DNA from: Torreya grandis
Lineage: Eukaryota > Streptophyta > Pinopsida > Cupressales > Taxaceae
Reading direction: 5' to 3'
Assembly (NCBI GenBank): GCA_037957365.1
Contig: JARHVA010000639.1
Location: 1,012,501-1,076,500, forward strand
Length of the DNA stretch: 64,000 bases
The notes below the pieces were generated by a model. It did not search any database, was not told where the DNA came from, and saw only the letters and a list, made by a program, of their open reading frames with translations. The translations under genes and the position numbers were made by a program. Positions 24,533 through 36,984 of this stretch are shown here, one piece after another (position 1 is the first letter of the stretch; each line of letters begins with the position of its first letter).

Positions 24533-26750
24533 TTGTTTGAACATTTTCAAAACATTGATTCAAATATAGTCAAGCATAGAGACCAACTCTTTGTAGACAT
24601 GACTCAAAGGTTCACTCATAGTGGGGCCTCTTATGGCCTTAGATATGAGGATGAGAAATTTTATGATGGTCAAGATAACCTTGTTACTTTTTATGACATG
24701 CCCATAACAGTAGGATCTAAAGATGATTACAATCAATATCAACCCCAAAGAGATCAAGATGAAGCACTTCTTAGGTTGATAGAATCAGGTGCTAGACTAC
24801 CTTCAGACTTTCTTATAGAATAATTACATACCTTAGTAAGAGAATAAAAATGATGGAAAGAACAATATTTGCACAAATAGACATACATTCTTCTTCTAAC
24901 AAAGGAAATAAAATACAAATAGAGTCAAAACCCATAAATATAGATCTTCTAGCCAATATCAAGATAATAAGTCAATGATATGCAGATGAACTTGTCATAG
25001 ACTTAATTGAATCATTAATTGCCACCTCAATTCACATTGATGCTTTGAAATAATAGGGAAATGTGGTCGAAGGTATGTAACAAACATTTGATGAAAACAT
25101 AACCATAGGGGATCGAGGTAACCTAAAAAAATAGTTAAAATAAAAAGAGATATTACAAAATGTTCCATTTAACATGGATCATAAATTCTTTAATAATAAA
25201 TAACCTCTTGTTAATTTACAAAATATGAGACCCAAACATTCAGTTCAAATTGAGGAAATCCCTCAAGATAATTTGGCTAGTTCATTCCAACGAACACAGA
25301 GATTGGTAAACAAACATAGAACTATACTAAATCAACAAGGTACTAAACAACCAAATTTAGGGAATGTTTTACAATCCAAGAATCAATAGCCTATTTTATT
25401 AACTCAAGGAGTGAATCAGAACCAAAACATGGATCAAAAGGTATACATTCCCTATATATCCACATAAAATCAAGGGCACATTCCACCCCAACAAAAAAAA
25501 AACTAGGGGCACATTCCACCCCAACAAAAACAAAACTAAGGATACATACCACCCCAAAAACATCTTATCCAAACCATAAATGCACCAAAAATACAAGAGT
25601 GGAATTCTATGAAGGAAATTATTCAAATATTGGAGATGAATAATAGAGTTCAAAAGTACAAATTTGATGAAATATGTCCATATCCATTTGATTTATCTAT
25701 TCTCCAAAACCCCTTTCCACCTCATTTTAAGGCACCCAAATTTGATAAATACAAAGGAAATGGAGATTCACGTGAGCACATCTAGGCATTCTTTGTCTTA
25801 TGTCAAGATGTTTCTTATAGTAAGGAGTACCTACTTCGACTATGTTCATGAAGTTTAGCGAGATAGGCCTTAGATTGGCTTCTTAAACTACCCAAAGGAT
25901 TAGTTTCATATTGGAATGACTTGTTAGAAAAGTTTGTTAACCATTTCTCATATAACATAGAGCATGAATTGAGCATTGTTGACTTGTGTAAAGACAAAAA
26001 ATGTGATGGTGAAAGCTTTGCTGCATATCTACAAAGGTGGAGAGCATTGGTAGGCTACTTTCAACATAACTTGCTATACAAATAGTTGGCCGATATATTT
26101 TCATATAATTTTCATCCTGAAGTCACGCATAATCTATGATTAGCTTGTGCTAACTCATTCAAAGAAATTATCGACAAAGGAGTGTAAATTGAAAAGGCTC
26201 TTATTGCTAAAGGCCTTGTCAAGATTTTCACACAGGGTAAAGCATATAATCAAACTAAATCACCAGTTTAAAAAGTTGTGTAGGATAAGCCTAAGGGCTT
26301 TAGCAAAAATAAAAACATGGTTGGAAATGGGGTGACTAAAATAAGGCATGTACAAATAGTTTAGGCTATGCCTCCCCTAAATGTACAATTAACTCCCCCA
26401 AATCCACCACCTACTTTTTAAAGACAACCTACATGAAGGACATTTCATAACAATTTCAGAGTCTTTAGCAAGTTAGGAGAATCAATTGAAATAGTGTTAC
26501 AAAAACTCATTGTAGCTAATTTGATTATATGGCCAGTAATAAGGCCATTTTCTTAAGATCAACCAAAAGCATAATGATATAAAGATAATTAATGGTGTAA
26601 CTTCCATTGTGTTGTTGGCCATGGTGTATATTGTTTCATCCAATTACGACATATTATTGAGGACTTTATTGAAAGTGGTGAATTGGAAATTAAGTTGACC
26701 CCTAATCAGGACATAAATCAAGATATGGGAATCTACAAAGACCCCTTTCC
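24533..26750 (+). pseudogene. gag region of the large Tat-group element
   Basis: An open stretch from 24,533 (MFEHFQNID...) is followed by a stop-ridden linker. The retrotransposon gag core then begins at about 25,660: FDEICPYPFDLSI, FKAPKFDKYKGNGD, the capsid block SYWNDLLEKFVNHF, then CDGESFAAYLQRWRAL. A zinc-knuckle-like segment at about 26,600 reads CNFHCVVGHGVYCF, followed by IEDFIESGELE. This CNFH..GH...C knuckle is typical of Tat-type gag, which binds and packages element RNA. A frameshift lies near 25,750, and stops are frequent. The start codon is uncertain. Confidence 0.8.
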
Positions 26751-27569
26751 TTGAAATAATCCATCACCATCAAGAAATAATCAAAACCAAGTTTAGAATC
26801 AAGGACAGAGGTAGAATCAGAATTAACATCAAGGTTAGAATCATAATGAGCATAATTAGGATCATAATACCCATACTAATAATGTGGCTTATAACAACAT
26901 TCCTTACAACTAAAATAATACTATGGGGCACATTTTTACTACCCACATTGCCAATATTACTATAAAATCACATGGAAAATCTCATGTTCCTCATAACATG
27001 AGACACATCATTATAGAGTCAACACCCTCTTGCCCTAGTAATACCGCATCAAGTTCGTATAATCATGTTGTGACTCCATTTGCATAGGTTACTAGTTTTG
27101 AACAACAACATGATTCTTCTAATTATAAAGGTTCCTCATCGACTCAAAACTATAGAAATATAGCTAAATGACCATGACTCATCATCCAAGGTCCTTTCCC
27201 TTCCTCTTCTAATTATAATGACTCCTTGCTACCTCTAAGTTATGCAATTGTAACTAGACACCCGTGAGTTACCATTCAGGGTCTTTTGCCCACTTATTTC
27301 ATGTAACCTAATGAGAACATTGTGTTGATAGTTCCAAATCTAAGTACTATGCCAATAAAGACTAAACTAACTCAATCCACAATTGAAAAACCTTATAGTT
27401 TAGTAGACCAATTGAATAAAAACCTTACATAGATTTTCATATTAAAACTCTTGCAGACATTTGATATCCATAGAACTATTATGAATAACCTTTTTAAATA
27501 ATCTATCATACCTAATGATATTAGCCTTGATCAGTTTTAGAACCTAGTTGGACATTTGCCTTCATTTTG
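26751..27569 (+). other. gag-protease linker, degraded
   Basis: Asparagine- and glutamine-rich codons (NQNQ, NHNE types) dominate to about 26,960, followed by serine-rich low-complexity sequence with many stops. It is consistent with the poorly conserved linker of a Tat-type polyprotein. Confidence 0.5.
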
Positions 27570-27960
27570 GTAAATCACATTTGATCAAAAAGACATGTCC
27601 ACTCTTGGCCCAAACCACAATAACCCACTATACATTGAGATAATCATTATGGATTATAAGATCAAGTGGGTTCTTATAGATAATGGTTCAAGATTGAACA
27701 TCATATCTCTCAAGTTGGTACAATGATTGGGATACATGGATAAGGACATTCTACTAGAGACTATTACAATCAAGGCTTATGACAATGTTGAGAGGGAGTC
27801 TTCAGGTATAATTTGGTTGCCAATCACGGTTAAGTCCATTTATCATCACACATTATTTCATATTGTGGATATTAAAATGCTTTATAACATACTTCTTGGT
27901 CATCCCTAGATTCATGAAGTACAAGTAGTCCCATCTACTCTCCACTAGTGCCTAAAGTTT
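27570..27960 (+). pseudogene. Aspartic protease relic of the Tat-group element
   Basis: The block ITFDQKDMSTLGPNHNNPLY leads to VLIDNGSRLNIISLKLVQ, where DNG replaces the usual D-S/T-G active-site triad. The conserved flap-side segment ESSGIIWLPITVKS and a C-terminal MLYNILLGHP follow; the latter is the standard LLGRPW-type end of plant gypsy proteases. Stops lie after KLVQ and GHP. It belongs to the same polyprotein as the gag upstream and the RT at 29.4 kb. Confidence 0.82.
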
Positions 27961-29439
27961 CCTCATGATGGGATCAAGGTTACTATTCTCATTGATCAAC
28001 AACCATATCAATTTTTGAAGCATCTTGAAGCCGAGTTTCATAATTATAACTATTTTCTATGTTTTGAGTTCATTGTGAAAAATAATAAAACCATCATTTC
28101 CCACCCATATCCATCTAATTATATTGACCCTGGTGATCTAGCTTCCACTTCAGCTAATCCATTTCCTGCAGATCTTGTAAAATAGGTTTTTATTAAAGAT
28201 GTGGGTATTTCCATGTACCATCTTGAGGACATTCTCTATATTTAAAAATTTCTTGAATCCCCTAAATCATTTGGAAAACCTAAAACATCCAAGACCCCTA
28301 ATAGATCCAACCAGATTTGGTAGACAAAGAAGAAACAATGTACCTACAATCACACCAAAGAAAGATTGAGAAGCTTTTAATGAGGTAGATTGTTTATATT
28401 CTAAAGGCATTGATGAGTGCTTTCATAATCCAAAGCATCATATCCCTAACTAGATAATGGATCATCTTGACTATACAAGTAAAGGCCTTAACCCACAAGT
28501 GCAAGGAATCTTGGATCCATTATTAGTTAGAGTTATCAATTGGAATCATGGTCTTGGAATTATACCACCAGATCATGACCTCATGACTTTTGATAGTGAT
28601 TCTTCTAAATTGACTAGCGATGAGACTCCTAGTAGTGACATATCATCCCATTATATCCTTTTTGATGAACTTGATGACTCAGATTAATTTAATTCAAATT
28701 ACATATTAACCATAATGCCCATTAGAGCTTCCCATCCAAAAGCAAGAACCCATCCTAGTGGTGCTTCCCTTCCTAAAGCAGGACATTATATATTTACCAT
28801 TAGAGATTCCCATTCTAAATCAAACCCTCATTATTCTCTATGCCTTTTCCATCCTAAACTCATAACTTGGGACCAACAAAATTTGTTGATACGCCTCGAT
28901 AAGTTTCAACATGAAGAAAAAATTGTAGAATACATGGGCCTATGAGATGGATTGACTATTAGTGATCACAAACATGGCTTTAATTTTTCATTTGATCCTT
29001 CTACCTACTTTGGAGAGTAGGCAAACTTTCTTGGTCATAATAAAGAACAAACATTGAGATCTTCTGGTGAAAACCTCTTTGAGGTACTCGTCAATCAAGG
29101 AAAAAGTAAAGAAAAAGACAAGCCTTTGAGTGAAAACCTATTTCAAGCACTCCTAGGTGGGAAATTTTGATCATACCTTTAGGACATAGAAGGTCCATCT
29201 AGCCCAAGTTCCATAGCTAGTACAAGTATTTCTTCAGAACAACATCAAATATTTGAGTGTCTTGCTCTTGAGTTTCTAGAGGTTTTTGCTACTTGGCCTT
29301 TACCTGAGATGGTAGATTTTGATTCTTCATACTATTCAAATATTTGAGAGGAACAACAAGAACATATGGAAAAATAAGATGATCATGACCATACATTGCC
29401 TACAATTCTATAATATGGATCCACACTTCTTCTAGAAAA
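27961..29439 (+). other. Protease-RT linker of the Tat-group element
   Basis: Partly open segments at 28,457-28,687 and 28,715-28,945 contain low-complexity protein with an acidic run and repeated SHPKARTHPS / ASLPKAGH-type phrases. The nucleotide phrase gtggtgcttccctt in this linker recurs near 35,252 in the 3' region. No enzyme motif is visible. It is treated as an element-specific spacer and not as separate genes. Confidence 0.5.
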
Positions 29440-30340
29440 CATAATAGAAGTGAACTTGAGAACTTATGAGGATCCTAAAGTTGTTTATCTTGGATCTTCC
29501 CTTACTGGAGAAGAATATGAGCATATTATATCCATTCTTAAGGATTATATAGACATATTTACATGGGCATACTTTGACATGCTAGGCTTAGACCTTGATT
29601 TGGTTGTGCATCACCTTGTTGTCCATCCTGATGCTAAACTAATCAAGCAAAACTGAGAAAGATGCATCCACACATTACCCTATTGGTTAAAGATGAACTA
29701 GAAATTTTTTTAGGATACAATTTTATTAGACCCCTTGATTACTCTAAATGGGTTTCTAACATGGTCCCAATAAGTAAAAATACCCCAAGTATACGTATTT
29801 GTACTAATTTCTGAGATATCTATAAAACATGCCCCAAAGATGATTTTTCTCTACCCAACATCGACATGATCATCAAATCAAGTACTAGGTACAAGATGCT
29901 ATCCTTAATAGATGTTTTTTTTGGTTACAATTAGATCAAGATATCCCCTAAAGACCAACACAAGACCATGCTCACCACTTTATGGGAGAGATTCTATTAC
30001 CAAGTCATGTCATTTGGATTGAAGAACATTGGAGTAGCATATCAATGTGAAATGACTTTCATCTACCATGACATGATGCATGACATTGTAGAGGACTATG
30101 TTGATGATATAATAGTAAAATCATGAACAAGATCTGGACATATTGATGTTATGTGAAGAATCTTTGAGAGGATTCATGAATATAAAGTCTGCTTCAATCC
30201 TAAGAAATATGTCTTCAAAGTCACATCAAGTAAATTACTAGGGTTCATTATATCACAATGGGGGATTGAATTTAACCCTATAAAAGTCAAGGCTATTATG
30301 GAAATGCCTCCACCAAACAAACTTAAACAATTGTAAATCC
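29440..30340 (+). pseudogene. Reverse transcriptase relic of the Tat-group element
   Basis: The N-terminal part is well preserved at 29,450-29,656: TYEDPKVVYLGSSLTGEEY, then YIDIFTWAYFDMLGLDLDLV and VHHLVVHPDAKLIKQ. Later blocks are legible across frames: DFIRPLDY-like, then WVSNMVPI, ISPKDQHKTM and an F.V.SFGLKN palm block. The catalytic box EDYVDDIIVKS lies at about 30,090-30,123 and keeps both aspartates. Stops lie before DERHP-like codons, in the NFRDL block and after the YVDD box. It would copy element RNA to DNA; it is not functional. Confidence 0.85.
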
Positions 30341-30419
30341 AATAAGGAAAGATCTAGTCTATACATAGGTTCATTTCTCAATTGGAAGATAAGTGCCACC
30401 CATTTAATCGTAGTTTGAA

Positions 30420-30905
30420 CAAATGGGTAACATTTTAATGGGATGAATATTTTAAGATAGCATTTTCAAAACTTAAGACATACTTGGCCAATCCACTAGT
30501 CTTAAGACCTCCAACATAAGAAAAGCCACTACTTCTTTATTTATTAGTGACATAACATACACTGAGGGCACTTTTGGCTAAACATGATGATCATAGTAGG
30601 AACACATTGTTTATTATTTAATCCACATGATGGTGGTTATGAACATAATTATATACCTATTGAAAATGCATGTTTAGCTATGGTGTTCACTACTCAGAAA
30701 TTATGACATTATATGCTAAATAACAAAACTATTGTCATCAACAAGGTGGACCCTCTCAAGTTCCTGTTGTCTAAAGCATCTCTTCAAGGATGCATAGATA
30801 AATGGATTATACTCCTAAGTGAGTTTAATATTGAGTACCAAAATCAAAAGGCAATCAAAGGGCAAGTAATTACTGACCAACTTGAAGAAGCTCCTATTTA
30901 GGATA
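30420..30905 (+). pseudogene. Gypsy-type RNase H relic (first RNase H)
   Basis: Downstream of RT the frame reads WDEYFKIAFSKLKTYL and NPLVLRPP, followed by LLLYL and a degraded retroviral-type RNase H core. The open part at 30,713-30,901 corresponds in another frame to the tether region (VDPLKFLLSKASLQGCIDKW, then LLSEFNIEYQNQKAIKGQVI). That segment is the standard C-terminal part of this domain in plant gypsy elements. Frameshifts and stops are frequent. Confidence 0.75.
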
Positions 30906-30959
30906 TTTAGCCTCTCAAGTTTGACTTTCTAGATGATTCTATCATGATGATAGAATAAG

Positions 30960-31385
30960 TACCACAGGAACCTGAATAGTAGATGATCTATTTTGATGGA
31001 TCATTCATGTCTCATGGATTTGGAGCTGACATATTATCGATCATACCATAGGGGGATTTGATTCCCAAAGCATTCCATATACAATTTCATTGTACAAATA
31101 ATATGGCCAAATATGAGGCATTGATTATAGGGCTCTGCCTTACTATATAGTGGGATATTCAAAGCTTAAAGGTCTATGTAGATTCAAAATTAATCATCAA
31201 TTAGACCAATAATCAGTATCAAACAAGAGATGATAAGCTTATTATTTACAAGTAAATTATCGATAACCTCAAAACACATTTTAAATATCTATAATTTGAA
31301 AAAGTTCCAAGAGTAAACAATAGATCTACTGATGCAATGGTGACAATTAGTTCCATGATTCAAATAGATGATAGTGCTAAAGAGT
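30960..31385 (+). pseudogene. Second, archaeal-type RNase H of the Tat-group element
   Basis: The strand block MIYFDGSFMSHGFGADIL is followed by a stop, then by HIQFHCTNNMAKYEALIIGL and VYVDSKLIIN. These are the three acidic active-site blocks of archaeal-type RNase H: D in FDGS, E in KYEA and D in VDSK. It lies between the first RNase H and integrase, whereas the element at 1.3-4.8 kb has this domain before RT. Confidence 0.82.
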
Positions 31386-31399
31386 ATCAGTTCATGATT

Positions 31400-32745
31400 G
31401 AAAATCTTATTTAGCCTGTGCATATTTTAATAGATTCAGAGAGGGTGTGTACCATTGCTAGTCCTAATCCCTCACCTAAGCTATCATGGTACCAAGACTT
31501 TTATAACTATTTACATAGTCATTTTTTCCCCACTGACGTTTCCAACAACCAAAAAAAAATATTCCTTCATCACTTAACCCATTATAATCTCTTGGGAAAC
31601 ACATTTTATCATAAAGGCTATGATGGAATGCTTCTTTATTTTTTATCTCTGGGATAATCTAAGCTGACACTAAAGGAGGTTCATGAAGGAATGTGTGGGC
31701 CTCACACCAATAGTGTATTCCTAGCAAAGAAACTCCTTAGAACAAGGTATTATTGGCCTAAAATGGATATTGATGCTTTAAACTATGTAAATAAGTGTGT
31801 TCCTTGTCAGCAACATGGCAACTTGATACATGCACCTTCTTTACCACTAAAACCAATCAAAACACCATGGCCATTCTCAACATGGGGTCTTGATCTCATT
31901 GAGAAAATTAACCCAACATCTTCAGATGGACATGAGCACATTTTAATGGCAGCTGAGTTTTTACCAAGTGGATTAAGGCCATTCCTCTCACTTATGTTGT
32001 CAGAAAGTAGATAGATAAATTCATTCATTACCATATCATCTATTGATATGGCATCTTATTCCATATTATATCCGATAATGGTGGATATTTTATGAACCAT
32101 GATTTAAAATCTCTTTATGCAAAATTCAAAATCAAGCACAAGAAATCAACTCCATATAAGCTACAAGGCAATAGACTAGCTGAGGCATCAAACAAAACCA
32201 TTGTAGCCATCTTAAAGAAGATTTTCAATGACATTAGCCATAATTGCTACTTGTAACTCTTTCCTACCCTTTAAGCTTATAGAACCAATCATCAAACCCT
32301 AATTGGAGCCACTCCATACTCCCTTATTTTTGGCACTAAAGCTATTATTCATGTTAAGATTGAGATACCATCATTATAAATATCATTGGAGTACATTGAA
32401 GATGTTGAAGACTATAGAGCCTCACGACTACAAGAACTATAAATTATTGATGGTAAGTGTTTGGCTACCCTAGAAAACTTATAGGCCTATCAAAACAAGT
32501 TGCAGAGAAGCTAAAACAAATGCATTCTCCCTCGATAATTTGAGATTGGTGACTTGGTTTTGAAATAGAACCAAAAGAACATGAATGATAAACACAAAAA
32601 GAAAGGTAAGTTTCAGCCTAATTGGTTGGGACCCTATATTAAAATGGAAAACTATGGATTAGGGGCATATCGATTGGATAAACCTAATGGTGAAGAACTT
32701 CTAGAGCCCATAAATATTATACACCTTAAGAGGTTCTATGCATGA
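31400..32745 (+). pseudogene. Integrase relic of the Tat-group element, with native C-terminus
   Basis: The N-terminal linker SWYQDFYNYLHSHFFP is followed by the zinc-binding H2C2 region: VHEGMCGPHTNSVFLAKK, YYWPKMDIDALNYVNKC and VPCQQHGN. The catalytic core starts at PWPFSTWGLDLI, which carries the first aspartate. The second-aspartate block (SDNGGYF-like, about 32,070) and the NRLAEASNKT block, which carries the active-site glutamate, are legible. The C-terminus reads KFQPNWLGPY, then EPINIIHLKRFYA and a TGA stop at 32,743-32,745, which is the expected end of such integrases. Stops and a frameshift near 31,950 inactivate it. Confidence 0.85.
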
Positions 32746-35710
32746 ACAACTTTGAATCATTATCTACAAGACCCCAGACTTAGGGGAAACTTATGTTGAA
32801 GTAACTTTATCCCACCCTTTTATCCTACCCTAAACACATTTTATACTACCCTGATCCAATCTTCATGATTCTGGATAGTGAAGGCTTTAGAATCATTGGC
32901 ACTCTGAACACATTTCACCCTATCCTAGATTTTTCTCCTTGAGAACCATATTCTTTGTTATGTCTTGGGCATGTTGTAAGCTTGAACACTTTTTATCTCT
33001 TAACCAATTATGATCTTTATTATGTCTCATGAATATTATGAACATCCTCAACGTTAGTTATATAAAGCAATTCAGCTAGAAGAGTATTTTTTATCTTCTT
33101 CAATAGACAAGTGAGCAAGAGCATCTTTTTAGTTCTAGACCTTTGTTGCACTATTATAGATAGGTGAATGCAGATATTTCTTCAGAGTTACTTCATGCTA
33201 CACACTATTCTATATTACATTTTCCACTCTTTGTAGGCATTTGTTGTCTTATCAAAATCCTAGCTCTTGTCGATTTATGAGCATGGGCCATTGCAACTAA
33301 TTTAACTATTTTATTGGAACCTCTACTCTTGGATGTGCATCTCCTTGACTAGATGGTCCCACCTTGTGCATATTTTATCCCCAAACACCAAAACATTAGA
33401 AATACTTTGGAAAAACCAAAAAACATCAAAACATGATCCACAAAATAACAAAAACATTATCTCATGGTTTTGCACATTTGTACATTCCCATCCCACCATG
33501 CTATGTTATTACCATTTTCAAAGCAAAAAAACACTAGTTCATCTTTTTCCACACACTTGCCATTTTACAAGATCATTCTTTCTCATCCCATCAAATTGTT
33601 ATTTGTAAGACCATTCTCATTTGTTTATCATATCTTCCATTTCTTCTATAACATTAATCATGATAGTCTGATCATCATTTTTCTTCTATCTCATTTCCTG
33701 GGAGAACCACATTTGGCTTAAAGTTCATGTTAGAACATGCATCCATGGAACTATGTAAGCAACATTCACATGTCTTGTACATCTAGAGTCAACTCGGCCA
33801 ACCCCTTCCTTTTCTTCTCTTCCCCCTTTTCCTCTATCATTATTCCTCTTTAATTAGGGAACAATTATTGTGTCATTGTTGTTTGTTATGTTGTGGTAGA
33901 AAGTAATGCCTCTACTGCACGTGCATGAACATTTTTATTTAAACCACACTAACTTGGTTTTTTGTTTGTATGTATTTATTTGTTTTTTCTTGGTGTTTTT
34001 TTGTGATTTTGCACCTCTCCTTTTATTTTTTATCCTTTCTCTTTTTATTACTTCTTGTCTCATCTTGGTCTTATGTTTCCCTATATATTTTTGATTATCT
34101 TTTTTGTGTTTCAAAACAGCTTAATGATTCACATGGATCTTCATTATTTATATCTTGATCCTATGTTATTAAGTTGTTCTTGGACCTTTTTGTTTATTTG
34201 ATTGTTAGTGGTGTCTTGTTTTTCTGTTTGATTTTGCTTTTTTTGTGTGTTCAAGCATGTCTAGATGGCCCACCTAAATCTTGATTATTTATATCTTGTT
34301 CTATTAAGATGTTCTTGCCTTTTGTCTTTAACCATTTTTGTTCGTACTTAAGTCTTCATTGATCATATCCTAATTTCAAGTTAGGTTCATTTATGTTTAT
34401 CTCTTTTCTTTTTGTCTTTGCTTTTTTGTTTAAAAGTAAATAGCTATAACTCTGGTTTTTGTCATTATTCTACCATTATCCTTAGTTATAGGTATTCACA
34501 TTTGAATTGGCTCAACACAATTAGAATATTATGTAATTCTAATTTATTCATACTTATGATTCCTAATTTCTTTTTCTATAGCAATCACTTTATAATCAGC
34601 ACGTAAATTCTTAAACATCAACATCACTCTGATGAATAGTTCTCAAGAACACTTTGTAAAACCTTAGATCATGATTTAGAATTAGGCATCTAGGTAACAT
34701 GCTTTTTAGCACTTGACTCTATTATTATACATGCATATCTTTGCATACATTGTGAGTCTAATCAATTCTTGGTTAGTTTTCATCATTCCTCATTTCATTC
34801 TCTCCCAAACTTGGGTGAACTACATTGGCCTAAAGTTCATGTTGAAACACGAGTCCATGGAATTATGTAGGCAATGTTAAATTTCTATTAAGGTCAGCTC
34901 AAATATCTTTCATTATTATTTTCATATCTTTCATCACATTGTGCATTTTCATATGCTAGGTTTTATGTGGCTTTCTAGGCCATTACATCATCGCACGTAC
35001 GTTTACACCAACTTGCTTTAACTTATATTTTGGGTTATATCCTTGAGTTATTTTTCTTGATAATTGCCCACACTAGAGCACAACCATATGAACACTATCA
35101 AAACCAAATCAGCTCTACAAGGGTAAACCATTATTTATTCTTTATCAATTATCAAAATTAGCCCTACTAGGGCAAAACTATTTTATCATGATCAAATCTA
35201 CCCTACTGGGGCACTTCTTATTATCTTCTCTTTGGAGAACCTAATCTAGTGGTGCTTCCCTTACTAAAGTATAACATTCTCTCTTTTCATTTAATTCCAA
35301 TCTCTCCATACTACTATCCACAATGGCAATATTTAGTATGCAACTTATCTCAAGATTGATCAATACCGTAAGTGCACAACTTGTACTCTCAAATTGGGTG
35401 CATTTAAAGAGTGTTCCTTACATTTATGGATTGTATCTTTCCAATTCCCCCCATCTCCTAGGGCCTATTATACTCCTAATTATATTTTTATCATTGATGG
35501 TAATCATGTGTGCAAGCATTAGCTCATCTGGATGTGATCTATTCCATGGGTTAATCTCTCACTTTATCTCTCTTTTCGAGAGTCCATCCTTGTCTTTCAT
35601 CCTAGTATGTCATTTTGAGTGGGCATCATGGTTCTATTCCAATTTATTCTTGATAAATTTTTTCTTTGAAAAGATGTTTCTTCACTTTAATGTGTCACTA
35701 TGCCTTCTCA
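32746..35710 (+). other. 3-kb non-coding 3' region of the Tat-group element
   Basis: There is no coding gene between the integrase stop and the polypurine tract. Internal repeats are visible. An ~85-bp direct repeat with aaagttcatgtt and tccatggaa words lies at about 33,705-33,790 and 34,815-34,900. A second pair shares ttatttatatcttg...ttaag.tgttcttg near 34,145 and 34,285. Open frames here are T-rich and low-complexity and are not annotated. Confidence 0.55.
35095..35290 (+). repeat. Series of polypurine-tract-like boxes
   Basis: Units of roughly 55-60 bp contain ctctacaagggtaaacc, ccctactagggcaaaac, accctactggggcactt and atctagtggtgcttccc. The true polypurine tract at 35,711 shares the agggc.aaa core. 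The boxes may be degenerate copies of it or a structural repeat of the 3' region. Confidence 0.55.
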
Positions 35711-35723
35711 AATAGGGGCAAAA
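35711..35723 (+). other. Polypurine tract of the Tat-group element
   Basis: The string aataggggcaaaa lies immediately before the TG that opens the 3' LTR. This is the position and composition expected for the primer of plus-strand DNA synthesis. Confidence 0.85.
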
Positions 35724-36407
35724 TGTAGACATATAATTCCTAACACTATTTGTGTTGAAATTGTCAATCTTATTCAAATTGAAATCAAATACACATTTTA
35801 GGTCAAAATCCATAAAATGTTCTAAATGGTTCAAACTTGAAATCTACAAGTGCCAATTTTGGCCAAAGTATCCCTAAATTAGGCAATATATTTTATGGGT
35901 CAACTAACTTTGATCAGATCATTTCGAGTCAAAATAATGATTTTGCCTTTTTGTACTCTAGATCACTCTATTTTTCTAATTTGCTAGTACGTGTCATTTA
36001 CCTTTGTTATTTTGTGTTGGAAAATTTCTAAATAGGAATACAATTCTAATGCATCTAACATCACCTTTAAATTATTCTAGAGTCAAATTATGACTCAGTA
36101 ATATGACTTTCTGACCATTTTGATTAATTGAGGGCCAATTTCCAAATAATTGCACAAATGTTGATTAACCTTGTTTAAGGCTAATTAATCCAAATCAAGA
36201 TCTTAAGTGGATTTTCCATAATAGTTATTGAATATTTTTTTTTGGAAATTGATTTTTATTAACTGCATCATCAGGTAACATCATTTCTTAGGAAGACATC
36301 CCTAAGCCATAAATGCCACAAATATAAGGATTATGGGTCTCCCATGCCTCATAATGACCCTCCATGCCTCTTAAATGCCCATTTTTCCAAAGTAATGATG
36401 AGGTTAT
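35724..36407 (+). repeat. 3' LTR of the Tat-group element, left part
   Basis: Starts TGTAGACAT and aligns with the 5' LTR from 20,879 up to the atgatga words at 21,552-21,559. It is then interrupted by the nested array at 36,408. The last five bases, gttat (36,403-36,407), are the left copy of the array's target-site duplication. Confidence 0.9.
36403..36407 (+). other. Left target-site duplication of the nested array
   Basis: gttat directly left of the outer LTR. The right partner is gatat at 52,256-52,260. The empty site in the sister LTR reads gataa at 21,560-21,564. The five-base length is usual for gypsy integrases. Confidence 0.75.
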
Positions 36408-36944
36408 TAATCCAAAAATTAGAAGTTGTGGTTGATAAATATTTCAAGAATAAAGAAATAACACAGTAACAATGAATTCTCTGAGAAGAGATGTATTATT
36501 ACTCAAGATCGTAATACAACTATATGCTTATCTTTGGGAAGAGATGTCTGATTTTCCATTTCGAGTTACATATTTATTTATACATATTTTTAAAGTAGGG
36601 GGAGGATGTGGAAGGTCACCAATATTGAGGGAGATTAAATGGTTTGACTTCCATGATTTAAAACAATACAAAATTTAAGGAATTACTATTTTTAGAAACT
36701 TACTATTTTTAGACTGTACTACTAAAATTAAAATTTGGGTCACTTTTGTTAATTTTATAGGGGACAAAATTTATAAATTGGAGCTCATTCCATCTCACGA
36801 TGTTCTCCTTATTCTTATCTTTCCAACAATTCAAATGGTGAGTCAATTGGAGCTACGATGTAAAAGTTATGGCTCCCAGAAGTTTTGTCATCAATTGGGG
36901 TCGAACTGTCACCCGAATTATCACCTAAATTTATGCCTAGATCA
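36408..36944 (-). repeat. LTR A (leftmost; 3' LTR of unit 1)
   Basis: On the plus strand it runs from taatccaaaa (TG mutated to TA) to cctagatca. On the element strand it therefore opens TGATC and closes GATTA; the other copies close GATCA. It matches LTRs B, C and D across its length, including atgaattctctgagaagaga and gagctacgatg. Confidence 0.92.
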
Positions 36945-36958
36945 TTCCTCCCTCCTTG
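36945..36958 (-). other. Polypurine tract of unit 1
   Basis: On the minus strand it reads caaggagggaggaa, directly before the TGATC that opens LTR A. Equivalent tracts occur at 42,059 and 47,176. Confidence 0.85.
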
Positions 36959-36984
36959 AAAATAAATGGTCCACATTGCATCAA

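Noticed and set aside
20976..36031. Similar short open frames in both host LTRs (20,976-21,158 and 35,837-36,031)
   Set aside because: The peptide similarity (FYG.TNFD.IISSQN) follows from the two LTRs being copies of each other and does not show selection on a protein.
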